Shown here piece after piece: positions 1 to 10,863 of a stretch of 64,000 nucleotides of DNA (position 1 is its first letter; the number at the start of each line of letters is the position of its first letter). The stretch is taken from positions 3,086,362 through 3,150,361 of the forward strand of contig NW_020653993.1 of assembly GCF_003589595.1 (NCBI RefSeq), in the 5' to 3' direction. The translations under genes and the position numbers were made by a program. The notes beneath the pieces were generated by a model that was not told where the DNA came from, did not search any database, and saw only the letters and a program-made list of their open reading frames with translations. Source of the stretch: Hyposmocoma kahamanoa (Eukaryota; Arthropoda; Insecta; Lepidoptera; Cosmopterigidae).

Positions 1-824
1 CATTTAGAATCGTAGTGTGTGTGCGTGAGCAAAAAAAAAATTAAACGTATTTTCAAGTTTTCTTTATTTCTAAGATTTATTGTATTTACCAGTGGTTGTC
101 CTTAAATAAATAAAATAAAAATAAGTGTTGCGTCACAACACTTGCGTCACATCACACTAGTGATTGCAGTTGGTAAATATTCTATCGACTATCGATTAAA
201 TGTTGGTTACGCTTAAGCAATAAATAGAGGAAGTTGTTTCATTTGAATCGTCATCGGCCCAGCTTTGGTAACTGATGGGCACAGGTTTATTTGAATTGTC
301 AATTTTTGTAATAAAAAAATAGGTGCACTATATTTACAACTATGTCTATTAAAAACATAAAGAGGAGACATATTTTAAAGTTTTTCATTTTAATGCAATG
401 CAGATAATCAAATCGATAAGAAAGGTGTGAGTATAAAAATGGCGGCTGATAGGGTAGAGTGGAAGAAAAGTACGTGTTGTTCCGACCCCACCTAGCGTGG
501 GATAAGCACAGGAAGAAGAAGAAGAAGATAGATAATCAAATCTGACTGTCCTTATTAAAATGTATATGAATAAAAATTGGATTCGGTACTACTGCAAAAT
601 AAGAATAAAGAAGGCAATAACGCAATTAGTAATCACTAGAACGTCGTAACATTTACAATCCAGACATTTTTGGCAAAATTTCACCTTGTTTTCACAATCT
701 ATCGATAAAACTGTCGACAACAGCTACATGACTATTTAAAATTTTATGAAAACTGGCTACCCTGCAAATGTCATTTTAACACGTCTTCAAAAAAACAGAC
801 CACTATAATTAAGAATTCACTTAC
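1..824 (-). other. RyR: RyR intron (left edge of window)
   Basis: No exon, gene or intact element seen. The stretch 421-532 ends in a purine-rich (GAA)n tail after GTGTTGTTCCGACCCCACCT, which looks like the 3' end of a non-LTR retroposon; the rest is unique AT-rich sequence. Confidence 0.6.
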
Positions 825-969
825 CAGGAATATTATTCCTCAGCCAATGGTTCCTTTGAAGGTCGACGTACTTTATCAGAAGAGGGTAGAAGGAATAGAT
901 ATCGCGCACCAACAGCTGCCAATCTTCTTGGATTTGAGACTCCACTTGTGATGTATCGTCAGTGGAAGA
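825..969 (-). CDS. RyR: RyR exon 30 of window
   Basis: 145 nt, phase 0 in after TATTACAG, phase 1 out (G|GTAAGT). It contains [20 protein letters not shown] and [12 protein letters not shown], a highly conserved block. The following exon is left of the window. Confidence 0.96.
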
Positions 970-1454
970 CTGTAATAAAATAAAAAGTCAAAAACTATAA
1001 CTCAAGTATTATTCGGTATTATTTAGCAATTGAAAGGGTACTTAAGTTACGTTAGACGTCAAAAGACACTAGATGGCATTGATTGATTTTACATTACACC
1101 TAAAAAACATCCTATGATTTTGGAATCTATATCGCGTATTATTATTTTTTCAAATAAACAAACGTTTTGAGCTATTTACAGTGCTCCAAATCTGCAAATA
1201 TTTTTAAAATCACTGGTCATTGTAATTGCAATTATGATAATATCTGTTATCTAGTTGCAATCGCAACTGAGTCTCAATAGTGTGTCAAAGGAACGGCAGT
1301 GATGGCATTCATTCTGAATGAATCACTAACGATCGATGTTAACACTACCATGGAAATTACTATGCACATGTTAATGACATCTCTGTCAGTCTTCTGGTAG
1401 CTGTAATGGTAGCTGCCTCAGTGAAGAATCTTTATTTAATATATTTATTTTATA

Positions 1455-1600
1455 GGAAATGAAACTATTTTTTCGGATTTAAATAGCGTATATTTGTTTT
1501 TTCAAACAACCGACGTTTCGGGCCCTTTAATGGTCCCATGGTCACGGTTGACTGAGGTGGTACAGTCTTCAACCAGTTATGTCTAATATTAATGCAAACC
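1455..1600 (+). repeat. Family C palindromic repeat
   Basis: Starts GGAAATGAAACTATTTTTTC, contains CGTTTCGGGCCC and ends near a GTTGACTG motif. The same unit recurs at 12955-13095, 20287-20490, 31440-31560, 39715-39862, 42360-42545 and 62820-63045. Confidence 0.7.
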
Positions 1601-1619
1601 ACCCTATTTTTTCACTATA

Positions 1620-2215
1620 GTTACAATAGTTATTAATTAAATACCTTATTATTCATTTTACAAAAAAAAAATAGTAATGTTAAATTCTATATAAAATGTT
1701 AAATTATATAAAAATTCATTCAATAAAATTAATTTGTAAAACTTAATATAGCGTAAATTGGAATGTTTTTCTTTGTAAAATTAAAAATAAGGTATAATAA
1801 CAAAACAAAAAAGTAATATAAAAATATTAAATTATTATAAACGATACAATACGATAAAATACTTAGATAAATACATATTTCATAATATAACAACTAAGAT
1901 ATAGGTGGAATAGTAGATAAATAATGCTCTTTAACTTTCACTTTAAAAATAGCTAACGATTTACTTTCGTGAAGAGTAATAGGAAGTGCATTCCAAAGCC
2001 TGACCGCATGAAGAGTGAGAATAGAAACCGGAATTGAAGGATGGAAAAGATGGGACCTAAGAAAGCTGAAACGCTCTTTCAGGTGCCCGGGAAACACAGG
2101 GTTATATAAAATATTATAAAGAATGAACACAATATGAAAATTCCTGCGGAGACGGATGGGAAGCCATTTGAGCTGATATTTAAACTGTGGCAATTTTGTG
2201 ACAAGTCTAGGAACT
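1620..2215 (-). mobile_element. CR1-like LINE 3' fragment
   Basis: The minus strand reads LKWLPIRLRRNFHIVFILYN, then LHAVRLWNALPITLHESKSL and a stop at 1894, followed by an AT-rich tail. This is the C-terminal region of the same reverse transcriptase type as the intact element at 48974-51925. 5'-truncated; fused at its left end (plus-strand right) to an RTE tail. Confidence 0.75.
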
Positions 2216-2420
2216 TGTAAAATTAAAATCATCGAACCATTTATATGTACTACTGCTGGGCACGGGTCTCCTCTTAGGCGAGGGTTTAGGCTATAGTTCG
2301 CCATCCTGGCCCAATACGGGTTGTGAACCTTCTTCGACGTACAGGTTTTTTCACCATAAAGTTCAAGAATTAAATTTCGCACACGGCCTCGGCTTGAGAG
2401 ACGGCAGGTCAAACCGTAAG
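2216..2420 (-). mobile_element. RTE-type LINE 3' tail
   Basis: The minus strand carries a segment meaning ACTATAGCCTAAACCCTCGC followed by AGAGGAGACCCGTGCCCAGC, typical of RTE LINE ends in moths. A related plus-strand copy lies at 61080-61275. Confidence 0.6.
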
Positions 2421-2484
2421 GGCTCATGCAGAGAGCAGGCGCCAGCGCGGCAGCGTATGCGGGCACGCGGGTCTTGGCGTCATC

Positions 2485-2576
2485 CCTTTCACAGTGCCAA
2501 AGCGGCTACGAGCGTGTACATCCACTTGTCGTAATCGCAAACAGATGCTAGACGCTGGACCAAGCACTGTGAAAGG
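2485..2576. repeat. 92-bp element with 13-bp perfect inverted ends
   Basis: CCTTTCACAGTGC at 2485-2497 is exactly inverted at 2564-2576 (GCACTGTGAAAGG). It is GC-richer than the surroundings. It may be a tiny non-autonomous DNA element or the end of one. Confidence 0.5.
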
Positions 2577-2762
2577 TTCGGGCGGACGGAGCCAATAGGT
2601 CTACACGGCCACTGAACGTAACGAGCGTCTACGTACATTTGATTTACATCCACCCGCGCCCGCCGCCACTCTGAATAAGGCCTTAGTCTACCACGGCATA
2701 AAAATTAATACTATGAGTTATAATTGATTGTTAGTGTGACAAACAGCACGCAAAAATCATAC

Positions 2763-3012
2763 CTTAATAAATCCTCTCAAACTCTCTTCCTTATGGAACA
2801 TATTGTCTGTCCTCTTCCTGACCCTCTCAGCCAATGGCAAGAAGGAGTCCCTCAAAAGTTCCTCCGAGCTATTAATAATAATCTGCTGCGTGTATGTTGC
2901 GATACGGGTCATCCAAGGAGCGCTTTCATTGCCTATATTTTTCTTAATCAGTTTCAGAACGTTTTTCAGCAGTTGGTTCATATGTTCTGCAGTTACCATT
3001 GTTACGTGGTTT
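2763..3012 (-). CDS. RyR: RyR exon 29
   Basis: 250 nt. The acceptor TTCCAG completes Gly and gives [20 protein letters not shown], then [16 protein letters not shown] and [18 protein letters not shown] before GTATGA. Phase 0 out. Confidence 0.97.
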
Positions 3013-3189
3013 CTGGAAGTTGGAATATAAATTTCTGGATCAATTAATGGTTGACGATTTCACCATAACAAAAATGGTGAAGGTGTGCCTCTGGTATGCC
3101 TTATCAAAGAAATTGAAATTTTTTAGTTTTTTATTGAATGTTACAATGTTTCACCACCATGATATTCAATTGTTTTTGTGAAATGACCA

Positions 3190-3335
3190 GTAGTTTGTTA
3201 TAATTATTAATACACAAAGATCTAACAATTAGAAAAAATCCTTCGATCCGGTTGGATTCGAACCAACGTCTTTCAGCAAACTGTGCCCGACACTAATCCA
3301 ATTAAGCCATATTGAGTTATTCCCCCAACCCCCTC
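3190..3335 (-). repeat. tRNA-derived SINE, family 2
   Basis: On the minus strand a tRNA-like head carries GGTTCGAATCC (B box). Plus-strand copies read CTTCGATCCGG..GGATTCGAACC. Sister copies at 5800-5935, 9370-9600, 44890-45060, 57265-57440 and 62150-62330. Confidence 0.65.
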
Positions 3336-3567
3336 TAATCGGTTTTTATGTACCTTATTTAGTTGCAATTCTGTTGTTAAGCAAAATCAGCTTAATATTT
3401 TTAGCCAAAAAAAAGTTCGGTGCTAATATCCTCAGAAGTTGCCGAAATGTAAATGGGTTAGTTATTACAAGGTAGGTTTTAGGCACTTATGCCTTTTTAC
3501 AATTTTAACGGGGAGTTTTACCGCGTATCTTTTTTTATCAGTTGCATGAATTATTTATTTAGTAGCA

Positions 3568-3815
3568 ATGTTAGCAAGCAGTAATGATAGCATTACCGTG
3601 TTCCGGTTTTGAAGGGTAAGGGTGCTAATTACCGGCACATGGGACTTATCAACTTATGTCTTAGGGTGATGGGCGCTGTGGTAGTGCCCGTGAGGGGCAT
3701 CTTTCAATCTTTGCGATTTAAAGCTCTGAGTGGCACTGCAACTGTTAAGGACAGGCGTGTAGTTTACCAACAGGCACATGACTAGTTCGTCCCGTCACTT
3801 TATATTTAAAAAAAG
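3568..3815 (+). repeat. Family A interspersed repeat (SINE-like, ~260 bp)
   Basis: Contains GAAGGGTAAGGGTGCT, the motif CTCTGAGTGGCACTGCAACT and ends near CGTCCCGTCACTT. About fourteen copies occur in the window on both strands. No tRNA head is obvious. Confidence 0.75.
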
Positions 3816-4029
3816 ATGATCGGAGATCTGCTAGAAGTCTAGCGGTAATTCGATCACCAATTTACATTATTACGGATTTCGCGTTAACCACAACCGGAAC
3901 TCGAAATAGTTGACTATCCGCCGTAATGCTTCCAATTCAATGTTTTATTTGCACAGTCCAACCTGTGAGTACCAGACAAACAAAATTGGCTCCGGCGTCA
4001 CTATAAAGAACATCGAAACTTATGTCAAG

Positions 4030-4125
4030 TTAGAAAAGTTCTTGTCTTAAAATGATTTTATCGGGAATCGAACCCGAAACCTCATGAAGGACCTAGAACG
4101 TTAACTCACGAGGTCATCAGTTTCC
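4030..4125 (-). repeat. tRNA-like SINE fragment
   Basis: Plus-strand reading CGGGAATCGAACCCGAAACC is an inverted B box and T arm. It lacks a full cloverleaf and lies among repeats, so a SINE head is likelier than a tRNA gene. Confidence 0.45.
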
Positions 4126-4227
4126 GTGTGTGTAATAATAAATATTTTAGTGTATCTTTGTGTCAATTTTCTGCAGTCATCGGTATCCACTAATGCAATG
4201 GTACTTTTATAGTTTGTGGTAACTCAC

Positions 4228-4417
4228 CCAGCTGTAGGAGTAACATTATCCGGCCCCTGTGCCCACCAGAACGGCAAATAAGCGCACAGCAATGGCAACA
4301 CCACATCGATAATATGTGGAGCCTCGTTGTACGTCTTGTCCGATTCGACGAATTGGTCAACTTCACCCAATATCGTTTCCAACGTTGGCATGCTTTGTTC
4401 CATTTTGGCCATTACAT
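4228..4417 (-). CDS. RyR: RyR exon 28
   Basis: 190 nt, split codons on both sides. It reads [20 protein letters not shown], then [20 protein letters not shown] and [10 protein letters not shown]. The PHxIxxxLPxLCxYLPxWWxxGP block is diagnostic for RyRs. Confidence 0.98.
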
Positions 4418-4549
4418 CTGTGAAAATACGAGTGTTTTAAAATAGACGAAGAGAAGAAAGAGACTAAAGGTGATCTTGACCTCCGACACCATAAACGCCA
4501 TTATTTTCTTGCGGTAATTACACAAGTGTGCAACTACAACTCCATCAGC

Positions 4550-4775
4550 TCATTCTTTTTACCATCAGACATTCAAGCGTACGGCGGGGTATCATCCCTA
4601 CTTGGTAAATAGGAGTTATTTCAGGCGTACTAAGTGCTTTTCGTCATCTTTTATTATGCGCAAAGCCCAGGTATGGAATTCCCTGCCTGCGACTATGTGA
4701 GTGCAAGTAGGGGTTGTATACCTGAGAATTTTTAAGGTACGACAGAATAGGCATCTTTTTGGCGAACTTGTTCAG
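4550..4775 (+). mobile_element. LINE reverse transcriptase C-terminal fragment
   Basis: With frame breaks it reads RKAQVWNSLPA and later FKVRQNRHLFGE, the usual C-terminal signature of non-LTR reverse transcriptases. Short, decayed, in a RyR intron. Confidence 0.5.
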
Positions 4776-4833
4776 CTCGAATAGTTCAGTTTTATATATC
4801 CCCTATAAAACATTAATCCTAATAAATACATAC

Positions 4834-4954
4834 CCTGAGCTTCTAAAGAGTGGTCAGCGATACGATTCAGCAGCGAAAACTGGTTGTGTTTGTTAAGATG
4901 AGGCTCCAAAAACGCCACCGGGAATGTTGAACTGAACGCACCAAGACACGAACC
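4834..4954 (-). CDS. RyR: RyR exon 27
   Basis: 121 nt, phase 0 in, phase 1 out. It reads [20 protein letters not shown], then [15 protein letters not shown]. Conserved GxCLxxFxxxxPVAFLEPxLN motif. Confidence 0.97.
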
Positions 4955-5051
4955 CTGAAACCCAAAAGCAATGGTATTGAGCTGGAAATACGGGGTAGCA
5001 TTTTCTTGGGGTTTGTCTCATGTCAGAGGTTGGACAACATCTCTATCTCCA

Positions 5052-5232
5052 CCTTTTTTATGATATCAAGTGATAGGACGAACAAGTTGTGCGCCTGATG
5101 GTAAGCTACACGTCTGTCCATAACAGTTGCAGTGCCACTCAGAGCTTTAAATCGCAAAGACCTGAGGGGCACTGCCACTGCGGCCGTCACCCTGAGACAT
5201 AAGTTGACAAATCCCATGTACCTGCAATTCGA
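5052..5232 (-). repeat. Family A repeat
   Basis: Inverse of the unit at 3568-3815, truncated at its start. It accounts for a 72-codon open frame on the minus strand that is not a gene. Confidence 0.75.
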
Positions 5233-5329
5233 AAAATTCATTAGATCAGACTGGATTCGAACCTTCCATCACTTCGTTGTACTTCGCCGTACGTAATGTG
5301 TAGGCTGATGATGATCAATCGTTACTTAC

Positions 5330-5454
5330 CAAAGCAGGCTTGTGTCTTTCAATCTCAGTCTTGAGATACTTCCTATCGTGAGTGAGTGTTGCGTCAGTGC
5401 CGAGCGCGTACAGTGAACCTAACATCTTGTATGATGCCACCTGGATTTCGTCCA
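5330..5454 (-). CDS. RyR: RyR exon 26
   Basis: 125 nt, completes a Leu codon split with exon 25 and reads [20 protein letters not shown], then [13 protein letters not shown], phase 0 out. The in-phase join across the 11.4 kb intron proves that the nested gene is inside a real intron. Confidence 0.97.
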
Positions 5455-5510
5455 CTAAAACAAACATAATGGCAAATAAGTGACAGAAGTGGTAGTAAAA
5501 ATTCATTTTT

Positions 5511-5740
5511 AACCGACTTCAAAAAAAGGAGGAGGTTCTTAATTCGACTGTATTTTTCTTTGTTTCGCGATAATTTCGGCGAAACGCTTTTGAAGATTTT
5601 TTTTGTCGGAAAGAAGGTACCTCATTAGGGGATGAATCCGGTTTCGCGTACTTTCCGGTAACCGATTTCAATAAAACTTGGCAAATAGATGAAATTCCAC
5701 GATCTTTTGAGTACAGTTTTTTTTAGTACTCTGAACTGAG
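5511..5740 (+). repeat. Family B non-autonomous element
   Basis: Begins AACCGACTTCAAAAAAAGG and ends with CTTTTGAG..CAGTTTTTTTT, so the ends are inverted (family consensus end AGGTCGGTTTTTT). Copies at 12106-12320, 23179-23640, 27216-27530, 35037-35295, 37478-37735 and 63677-63945. Widespread type of small element in moths. Confidence 0.75.
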
Positions 5741-5799
5741 ATTATTATTAATTATTATCATGAGGTATTACTGCCTTAATATTCATTTATTTTTAGTGA

Positions 5800-5935
5800 A
5801 ATTACTTTACAAGTTTGTTATAATTATTAAAACAACTATCGAACACAAAGAAAAAATATTTCGATCTGACAGGACTCGAACTACCGGCGCTATACCAACT
5901 GAGCTACTGGGATTGAGCTAGCATAGCTTATGGAA
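5800..5935 (-). repeat. tRNA-derived SINE, family 2
   Basis: Contains TTCGATCTGACAGGACTCGAAC and an inverted A box (CCAACTGAGCTACTGG). Lies between RyR exon 26 and the nested gene promoter. Confidence 0.6.
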
Positions 5936-6191
5936 TTTTCTAAGTGTTTTTTTATAGATCAACTGCCTATGCGTTGCCGGCCTTTGAGAGCCCTTTGACT
6001 CGCTTTTTGAAAAATCCCATGTCAAAGCGCAAATCAAATGTGTGTCCTACGTATTAGCCAAAGATAGACCAGAAATATTATTACAATACAGTTTTTTTTT
6101 ACACTGACGCTACAGTACTCTGAAACTCTGTCCAATGAAAAATAATTTCACCCTATATTATAAGTCTCTACACGTAAGTAGTTCCGTAGGC

Positions 6192-6198
6192 TATAAAA
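6192..6198 (+). promoter_or_regulatory. TATA-like box of the nested gene
   Basis: TATAAAA about 118 bases upstream of the start codon. A start site near 6220-6225 would leave an 85-90 base 5' UTR. The rest of the upstream stretch back to RyR exon 26 is a family-B element and a SINE, so this is the nearest unique DNA that could hold a promoter. TATA-like strings are common in AT-rich DNA. Confidence 0.35.
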
Positions 6199-6309
6199 TT
6201 GTGAAATAAATATAGTTCAACAATAAAAAAATTGCAATAAAAATAACTCTATTACCTATGTTACCTACTATGTTATCTTTCTATTTTTTCCTTTAATGGC
6301 TGTTTTACA

Positions 6310-6471
6310 ATGAAACTTCAGTGTTTACTGGTATTTTTCTTATATTTTTATTTTACCGAATGTATGTTAAGGAATGTTAATTACAGAGACCAAGGCCTGG
6401 GCAGAAGACAGGTCAATCACACTTCTTATATAAGGCGCGGGAAGAACTACGCTAATGTGCTTAATAAACAG
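6310..6471 (+). CDS. Nested gene exon 1: signal peptide and dibasic N-terminus
   Basis: 162 nt, 54 codons, phase 0 out before GTGAGA. The start codon is in a good insect context (ACA before ATG). Residues 1-18 are hydrophobic (CLLVFFLYFYF core), a classic signal peptide with probable cleavage after TEC. The following segment has paired basic residues (GRRQ, IRRG) and an NHT sequon. Basic pairs could be proprotein cleavage sites, but this is inference. Confidence 0.75.
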
Positions 6472-6964
6472 GTGAGAAACAAATAATATTTTCTTTAATA
6501 CACACAAAGTAGTATTTATCTACAAGAGGGTGTAAAAAAAGGGATTTGTTCCTTTCGATTACAACACTTCACCCACTACAGTCCTTATATATGTACATAT
6601 ACCTATCTCTTTCGCTTCTCAACTTACGTCTATCTTTTCATTCACGCTAATTTATTTTTGTTACTATTGACGGCATCTTTTTTTTTATCACGCGAGTTTA
6701 CCAGTTTAGGCAGAGACTGTACATATCCACCAGCATATACTATACCTTTCTAGCTTCCTGCATTCAAATAAGTGATTTCATTCACGGCCCTTTGCGATCA
6801 TCTGAATATTTTCCGGTTTATAAATCATAGTAGAAAAATCGTCAGCAGAAATTGTGAGTCGCCATGGTTTATTATAATGGTAAGGAAGCACTGGTTAGAG
6901 TGGTGAACTACAAGGCTACAATAATCAAAACGTGATGTTTTCAACTCAATTGCCCTAAAAATAA

Positions 6965-7200
6965 ATATTAGGCAATATCACATACGTTGCTCTGATTCCA
7001 AAGTAAGTAGTCAAAGCATTTGTAAAATGGAAATGGGAAACAACGACGGTACAATAAACAACAAAACCCGAGACAATATAGAAAAATTAGTTTCTACACT
7101 GACATAGATCGAACATGGGATCTCAGTGATGGCGACGCCATGAAAACATTTGTGCAAGCTACTTGACCACTGAGGCCGTCAAAGTTTTCATACCCCAGAT
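6965..7200 (-). repeat. SINE family 3
   Basis: Shares CACATACGTTGCTCTGAT and an inverted tRNA-like end (ACTTGACCACTGAGGCCGTC) with copies at 22730-23040 and in part 18840-18955. In intron 1 of the nested gene. Confidence 0.55.
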
Positions 7201-7439
7201 GATTTTCAAATGACTTATGTACCAAGTGGCGTGCTGCACCTGCTGAAGTGTCTTAACATTCGTCCAGTGAGACTACGGAATGGCAAACTAGTGAAGAATT
7301 TATTAGCTTTTCATAGAATTAGATGTAGTGTGATCAGTTTTAACGTTACTAACAGTATTAAACCTTAATGGATTCATAAGTTTATTTTTTCCTAAAGGGT
7401 AAATATATGTATATATGTAATAGGCCTAGCATAAATTGA

Positions 7440-8180
7440 TAATTATATCCAATCAAGACTATTATTACATTTAGTAAAATGGAAAACACAAACAAAATAA
7501 AAAAATCTTCTTGTAGACCAAAATACAGGACACAATAATTACAATAATGGGTTTACGTGCATAACAAATCAAAATTAAATTATGGAATAAAAAAATAAAA
7601 AAAGAACAATAGCAAAAATATTAAATTACTGCAGACTATATAAATATATAGATAAATATATATTTCATAATATCTATAAAATGGATGGAACAGAGGATAA
7701 ATCGAGGAGAAATCCTTGACTCGCATTTTAAAGATAGATAAGGATTTACTATGATGTACAGTAATGGGAAGTGCGTTCCAAAGTCTAACCGTATGAAAAG
7801 TAAAGGAGTGAGAATAAAAATCGGAATTGAATGACGAAAAAGGTAACTAGAACCTAACGAGAGAGTGACAAGTCTTATCTTGGGACTTGAGAAAGCTGAA
7901 AAGTTTCAGATACTTGGGAGGCAAATGCTTATTTATAATGTTGTAAAGAAGACAGACGAAATACAAATTCCGGCAAATGGAAAGCCAATTAAGCTGACGA
8001 TAGTGTGATTCGATCATATTTACGCAAGCCAAAGATGAACCTTATACATAGATTTTTGCAACCGTTCAAGCTAATTTAGCAGTTCTTCAGTAGCATCTAA
8101 ATAGTAGGAATCAGCATAGTCTAGGAAGGGTAAAATAAGAGCTAAAGTTAAACAGATTTTAGTAGTGTAATGTAAGATTA
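7440..8180 (-). mobile_element. CR1-like LINE 3' fragment, decayed
   Basis: The minus strand reads, with breaks, LILPFLDYADSYYLDATEEL, LNWLSICRNLYFVCLLYNII and VRLWNALPITVHHSKSL. It closely parallels the C-terminal third of the intact element at 48974-51925. It sits in intron 1 of the nested gene. Confidence 0.7.
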
Positions 8181-8293
8181 GTTCATAAGTGTGTGCGTGT
8201 AGCGATTCCGATTTTGATACTATTGTCGCTTGATACCATTTCCATTGGTTTGATTGTCCGTGTGTGAAACTAAATTAAAAATATAATTTTCAG

Positions 8294-8624
8294 CTAAGAA
8301 GAATCTTTGATAATTCTACAGAAGAAAGAAAACAGGCAATTTTTGGGGATGTTATCAAAAACATTACACGCGTTAACGATGTATTAGAAGAGTTAATAAA
8401 AAATTATGAAAGACTTCAACAAATATATAAAACTAAGGACGACGAATCAACGAACGAATCTTCTGATATGGAGATTGATGACATGTATAAGCAAAGGATA
8501 ACCAGAACGAAGGAACCAAATAATGAAATTGGCGCTAAAGAACCCGTTGGTATAACACAGACGTTTTTCGATGAAAGCGAAGACATAGAAGTCGCTCCTA
8601 AGGTGGATAACGTAGACAAGAAAG
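8294..8624 (+). CDS. Nested gene exon 2: helical and acidic segment
   Basis: 331 nt, phase 0 in after ATTTTCAG, phase 1 out (G|GTAGTA). Residues 55-164. It begins LRRIFDNSTEERKQAIFGDV and continues with a probable amphipathic helix (VNDVLEELIKNYERLQQIY), then a Glu/Asp/Lys-rich low-complexity part. Sequons NST, NIT and NES. The codons stay open although the surrounding intron is full of stops. Confidence 0.75.
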
Positions 8625-9369
8625 GTAGTAACACGATCTGAATCAATTTATACAGGACTAGGACTATATTACTTACAACATAAACAACAACTTTTGCTGC
8701 TGTGGGCGTCCGTACACGGGCGCGCGGCTGGCGTGCATACATACAAGCCACTCTTCTACGTTTATTTGAAGTTATACTATCCTTGTTTTATTATACTATG
8801 AGATGAATACGAATACCGAATATTCCGCTGCCGAATGTTCGGCGTAAGATCTGTGCATTTCACACGCGATCTGTTACGACCTGTCTTATTGAGGTGCATG
8901 CGGGGATAACGGGGATTGTTGAAAAATAATAAAACGGTAGACAACACACGACAGTTTCTGAACCTGTTTTGAGTAAGTCGTTACAGATAATATGCAAAAT
9001 GATGAGGATGTGGAGAAAAGTTCTATTGCACATGAGATTGATTTTTATTTGAAAACCGTTCGCCTAGATCACACGGCAGATCTTTACAAGTGCTGGTCAG
9101 CAAATACAAAGCCTGTTAAAATTTGCTAAGATTTATCTATCGTCTCCTGACAGGAGTGTTTATAGTGAGAGGCTATTATCAAAAGCAGGAATTGTATAGG
9201 GGGAAAAGCGCAATCGTTTGTTACCAACCATTGCTCAAAAAATTGTTTTCACTCATTACAACCTGCCACTGCTTGATTTTAAGTATTAAAGTGTGATTAA
9301 AACACATGATAAATTTTGAATATATGTTTTTTTATTATTTGATATTCGGTATCATGATATTCAATTATT

Positions 9370-9600
9370 TTGTGAAATTACTCAACTAGTATGTTATAAT
9401 TATTAATACAAAGATAAAACAAATCCTTCAAATCGGCTGGATTCGAACCAACGTCTTCCAGCAAACCGTGCCAGACGGTATGCCAAATACGCCATGGTAC
9501 GAACTAGCGGACGTTACGAATTTTTCCATGTGCTTGTTGCAGAACTTTGTTTTAGGTTTTTAACGACTTTTTTGCCGCCATCTGTGATAAATCTTTTTTT
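9370..9600 (-). repeat. tRNA-derived SINE, family 2
   Basis: CGGCTGGATTCGAACCAACG is the inverted B box; flanked by the shared tail ATAATTATTAATACAAAG. The region 8625-9369 between it and exon 2 of the nested gene holds nothing recognised. Confidence 0.6.
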
Positions 9601-9979
9601 TCACTCAGTAATTTCACAAAAATAATCATGGTGGTCAAACATAGTGATATTCAATAAAATAATATAATAATAAAACTTAAAAAAATATAATTATTAAAGC
9701 GACATCTCTAGTTAGCTGCTGGTAGCTGTAAAGGTACCTGGCGTCAAAGCCGTAAAAGTGACATTTTCCACAGAAAATCTCCAAATTATGTACCAGAGTT
9801 GTAAGGAATTCACCATCTTTCTGCAGATAAAACTCTTAATAAGTTCGTAGCTTTTTTGTTATTGAGCTGCCAGTGCAAAAAGATAGTGATTTTCTTATCA
9901 TAGCTACATAAATTAAAGACTTTTTGTGGAAAGTGTCACTTATATGGTTTTACCTTTAAACAGATGGTATGTAATTTTT

Positions 9980-10172
9980 CAATTTTCGTCCATTATAGCA
10001 AAGCTCATGTTAAACTGGTCGATTTGAAGTGAAACAATTGACAACACCTGTCAATTGTTTTCAATTCGGGCTGGCCAATCGAAGCGCAGATGTCACCGTA
10101 ATGATTTGGCAGAATAGTTTTCAAACAAATTAAACGACATTTCGTCTCTACTTCTGGAGTATAATGTATACA
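9980..10172 (+). repeat. Family D element, right-end fragment
   Basis: Contains GGCTGGCCAATCGAAGCGCA and TTTGGCAGAATAGTTTTC, the right part of the element complete at 40650-41170. Lies just before exon 3 of the nested gene. Confidence 0.6.
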
Positions 10173-10279
10173 TACGAGTATAATTACTGAGCGTGCGACA
10201 TGTTCGAAAACTTTTAGTGTTTGTCATACTAGATCACGAAATTTGATCTCTCAACTTATCACCGATTATGTTTTTGCAG

Positions 10280-10809
10280 ATAACATGTTCCAGGACCAAC
10301 AAAAAAAACGAGCTCCTGTTATTAAATTCTTGAGACAAGTACCGAAAAACAATGTTAAAAATGTTGTCACTCATAATCCTTTGACTGAAGATAATGTTAA
10401 CATATTATCAGAGACTAACAGCGAATCAGACAATAGTGGCACAAATGACAACAAATTAGAAGAAATGCTGAAGAAACCTAAACAAAAAACATTTACAATA
10501 GAGTTTAATTTACCTAGGTTAGAAAAATTTAGTTCAGCTAAAAATTCCAGTCCACTTATAGAAACTATTATAAAAGCCGAGGAATATGCTCCTGATTTTT
10601 GGGACAAACTGGCTGTCCATGCACCAATACATTTGAAGACAGAAAAGGTAATAACATATGGAAAAGGTCCGCTCGTAAATAACAATAATGCGGTTGGTGT
10701 ATCCTTTACAAAACTAGAAAATGATCAAACTAAAGCTGGAAAAGTACCAACAAAATTTAAAAGCATCCTTGTTAATATGGACAGTGAAATTGAAAACGGG
10801 CCAGTGAAG
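10280..10809 (+). CDS. Nested gene exon 3: long hydrophilic segment
   Basis: 530 nt, enters with two bases (Asp codon completed) after TTTTTGCAG, phase 0 out before GTATTC; an alternative donor nine bases earlier (GTGAAG) keeps the frame. Residues about 165-341, without cysteine, rich in Asn, Lys, Glu and Ser. A more conserved-looking stretch is EYAPDFWDKLAVHAPIHL. One NSS sequon. This is the longest exon of the gene. Confidence 0.78.
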
Positions 10810-10863
10810 GTATTCACATTTTTTAATTTTTCTCATTTTTTACTGCGGTGTTTTTAAACACGG

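Noticed and set aside
1894..2466. A 190-codon minus-strand frame as a gene
   Set aside because: It is a chance fusion of an RTE tail and a CR1 C-terminal fragment, without a plausible start or own function.
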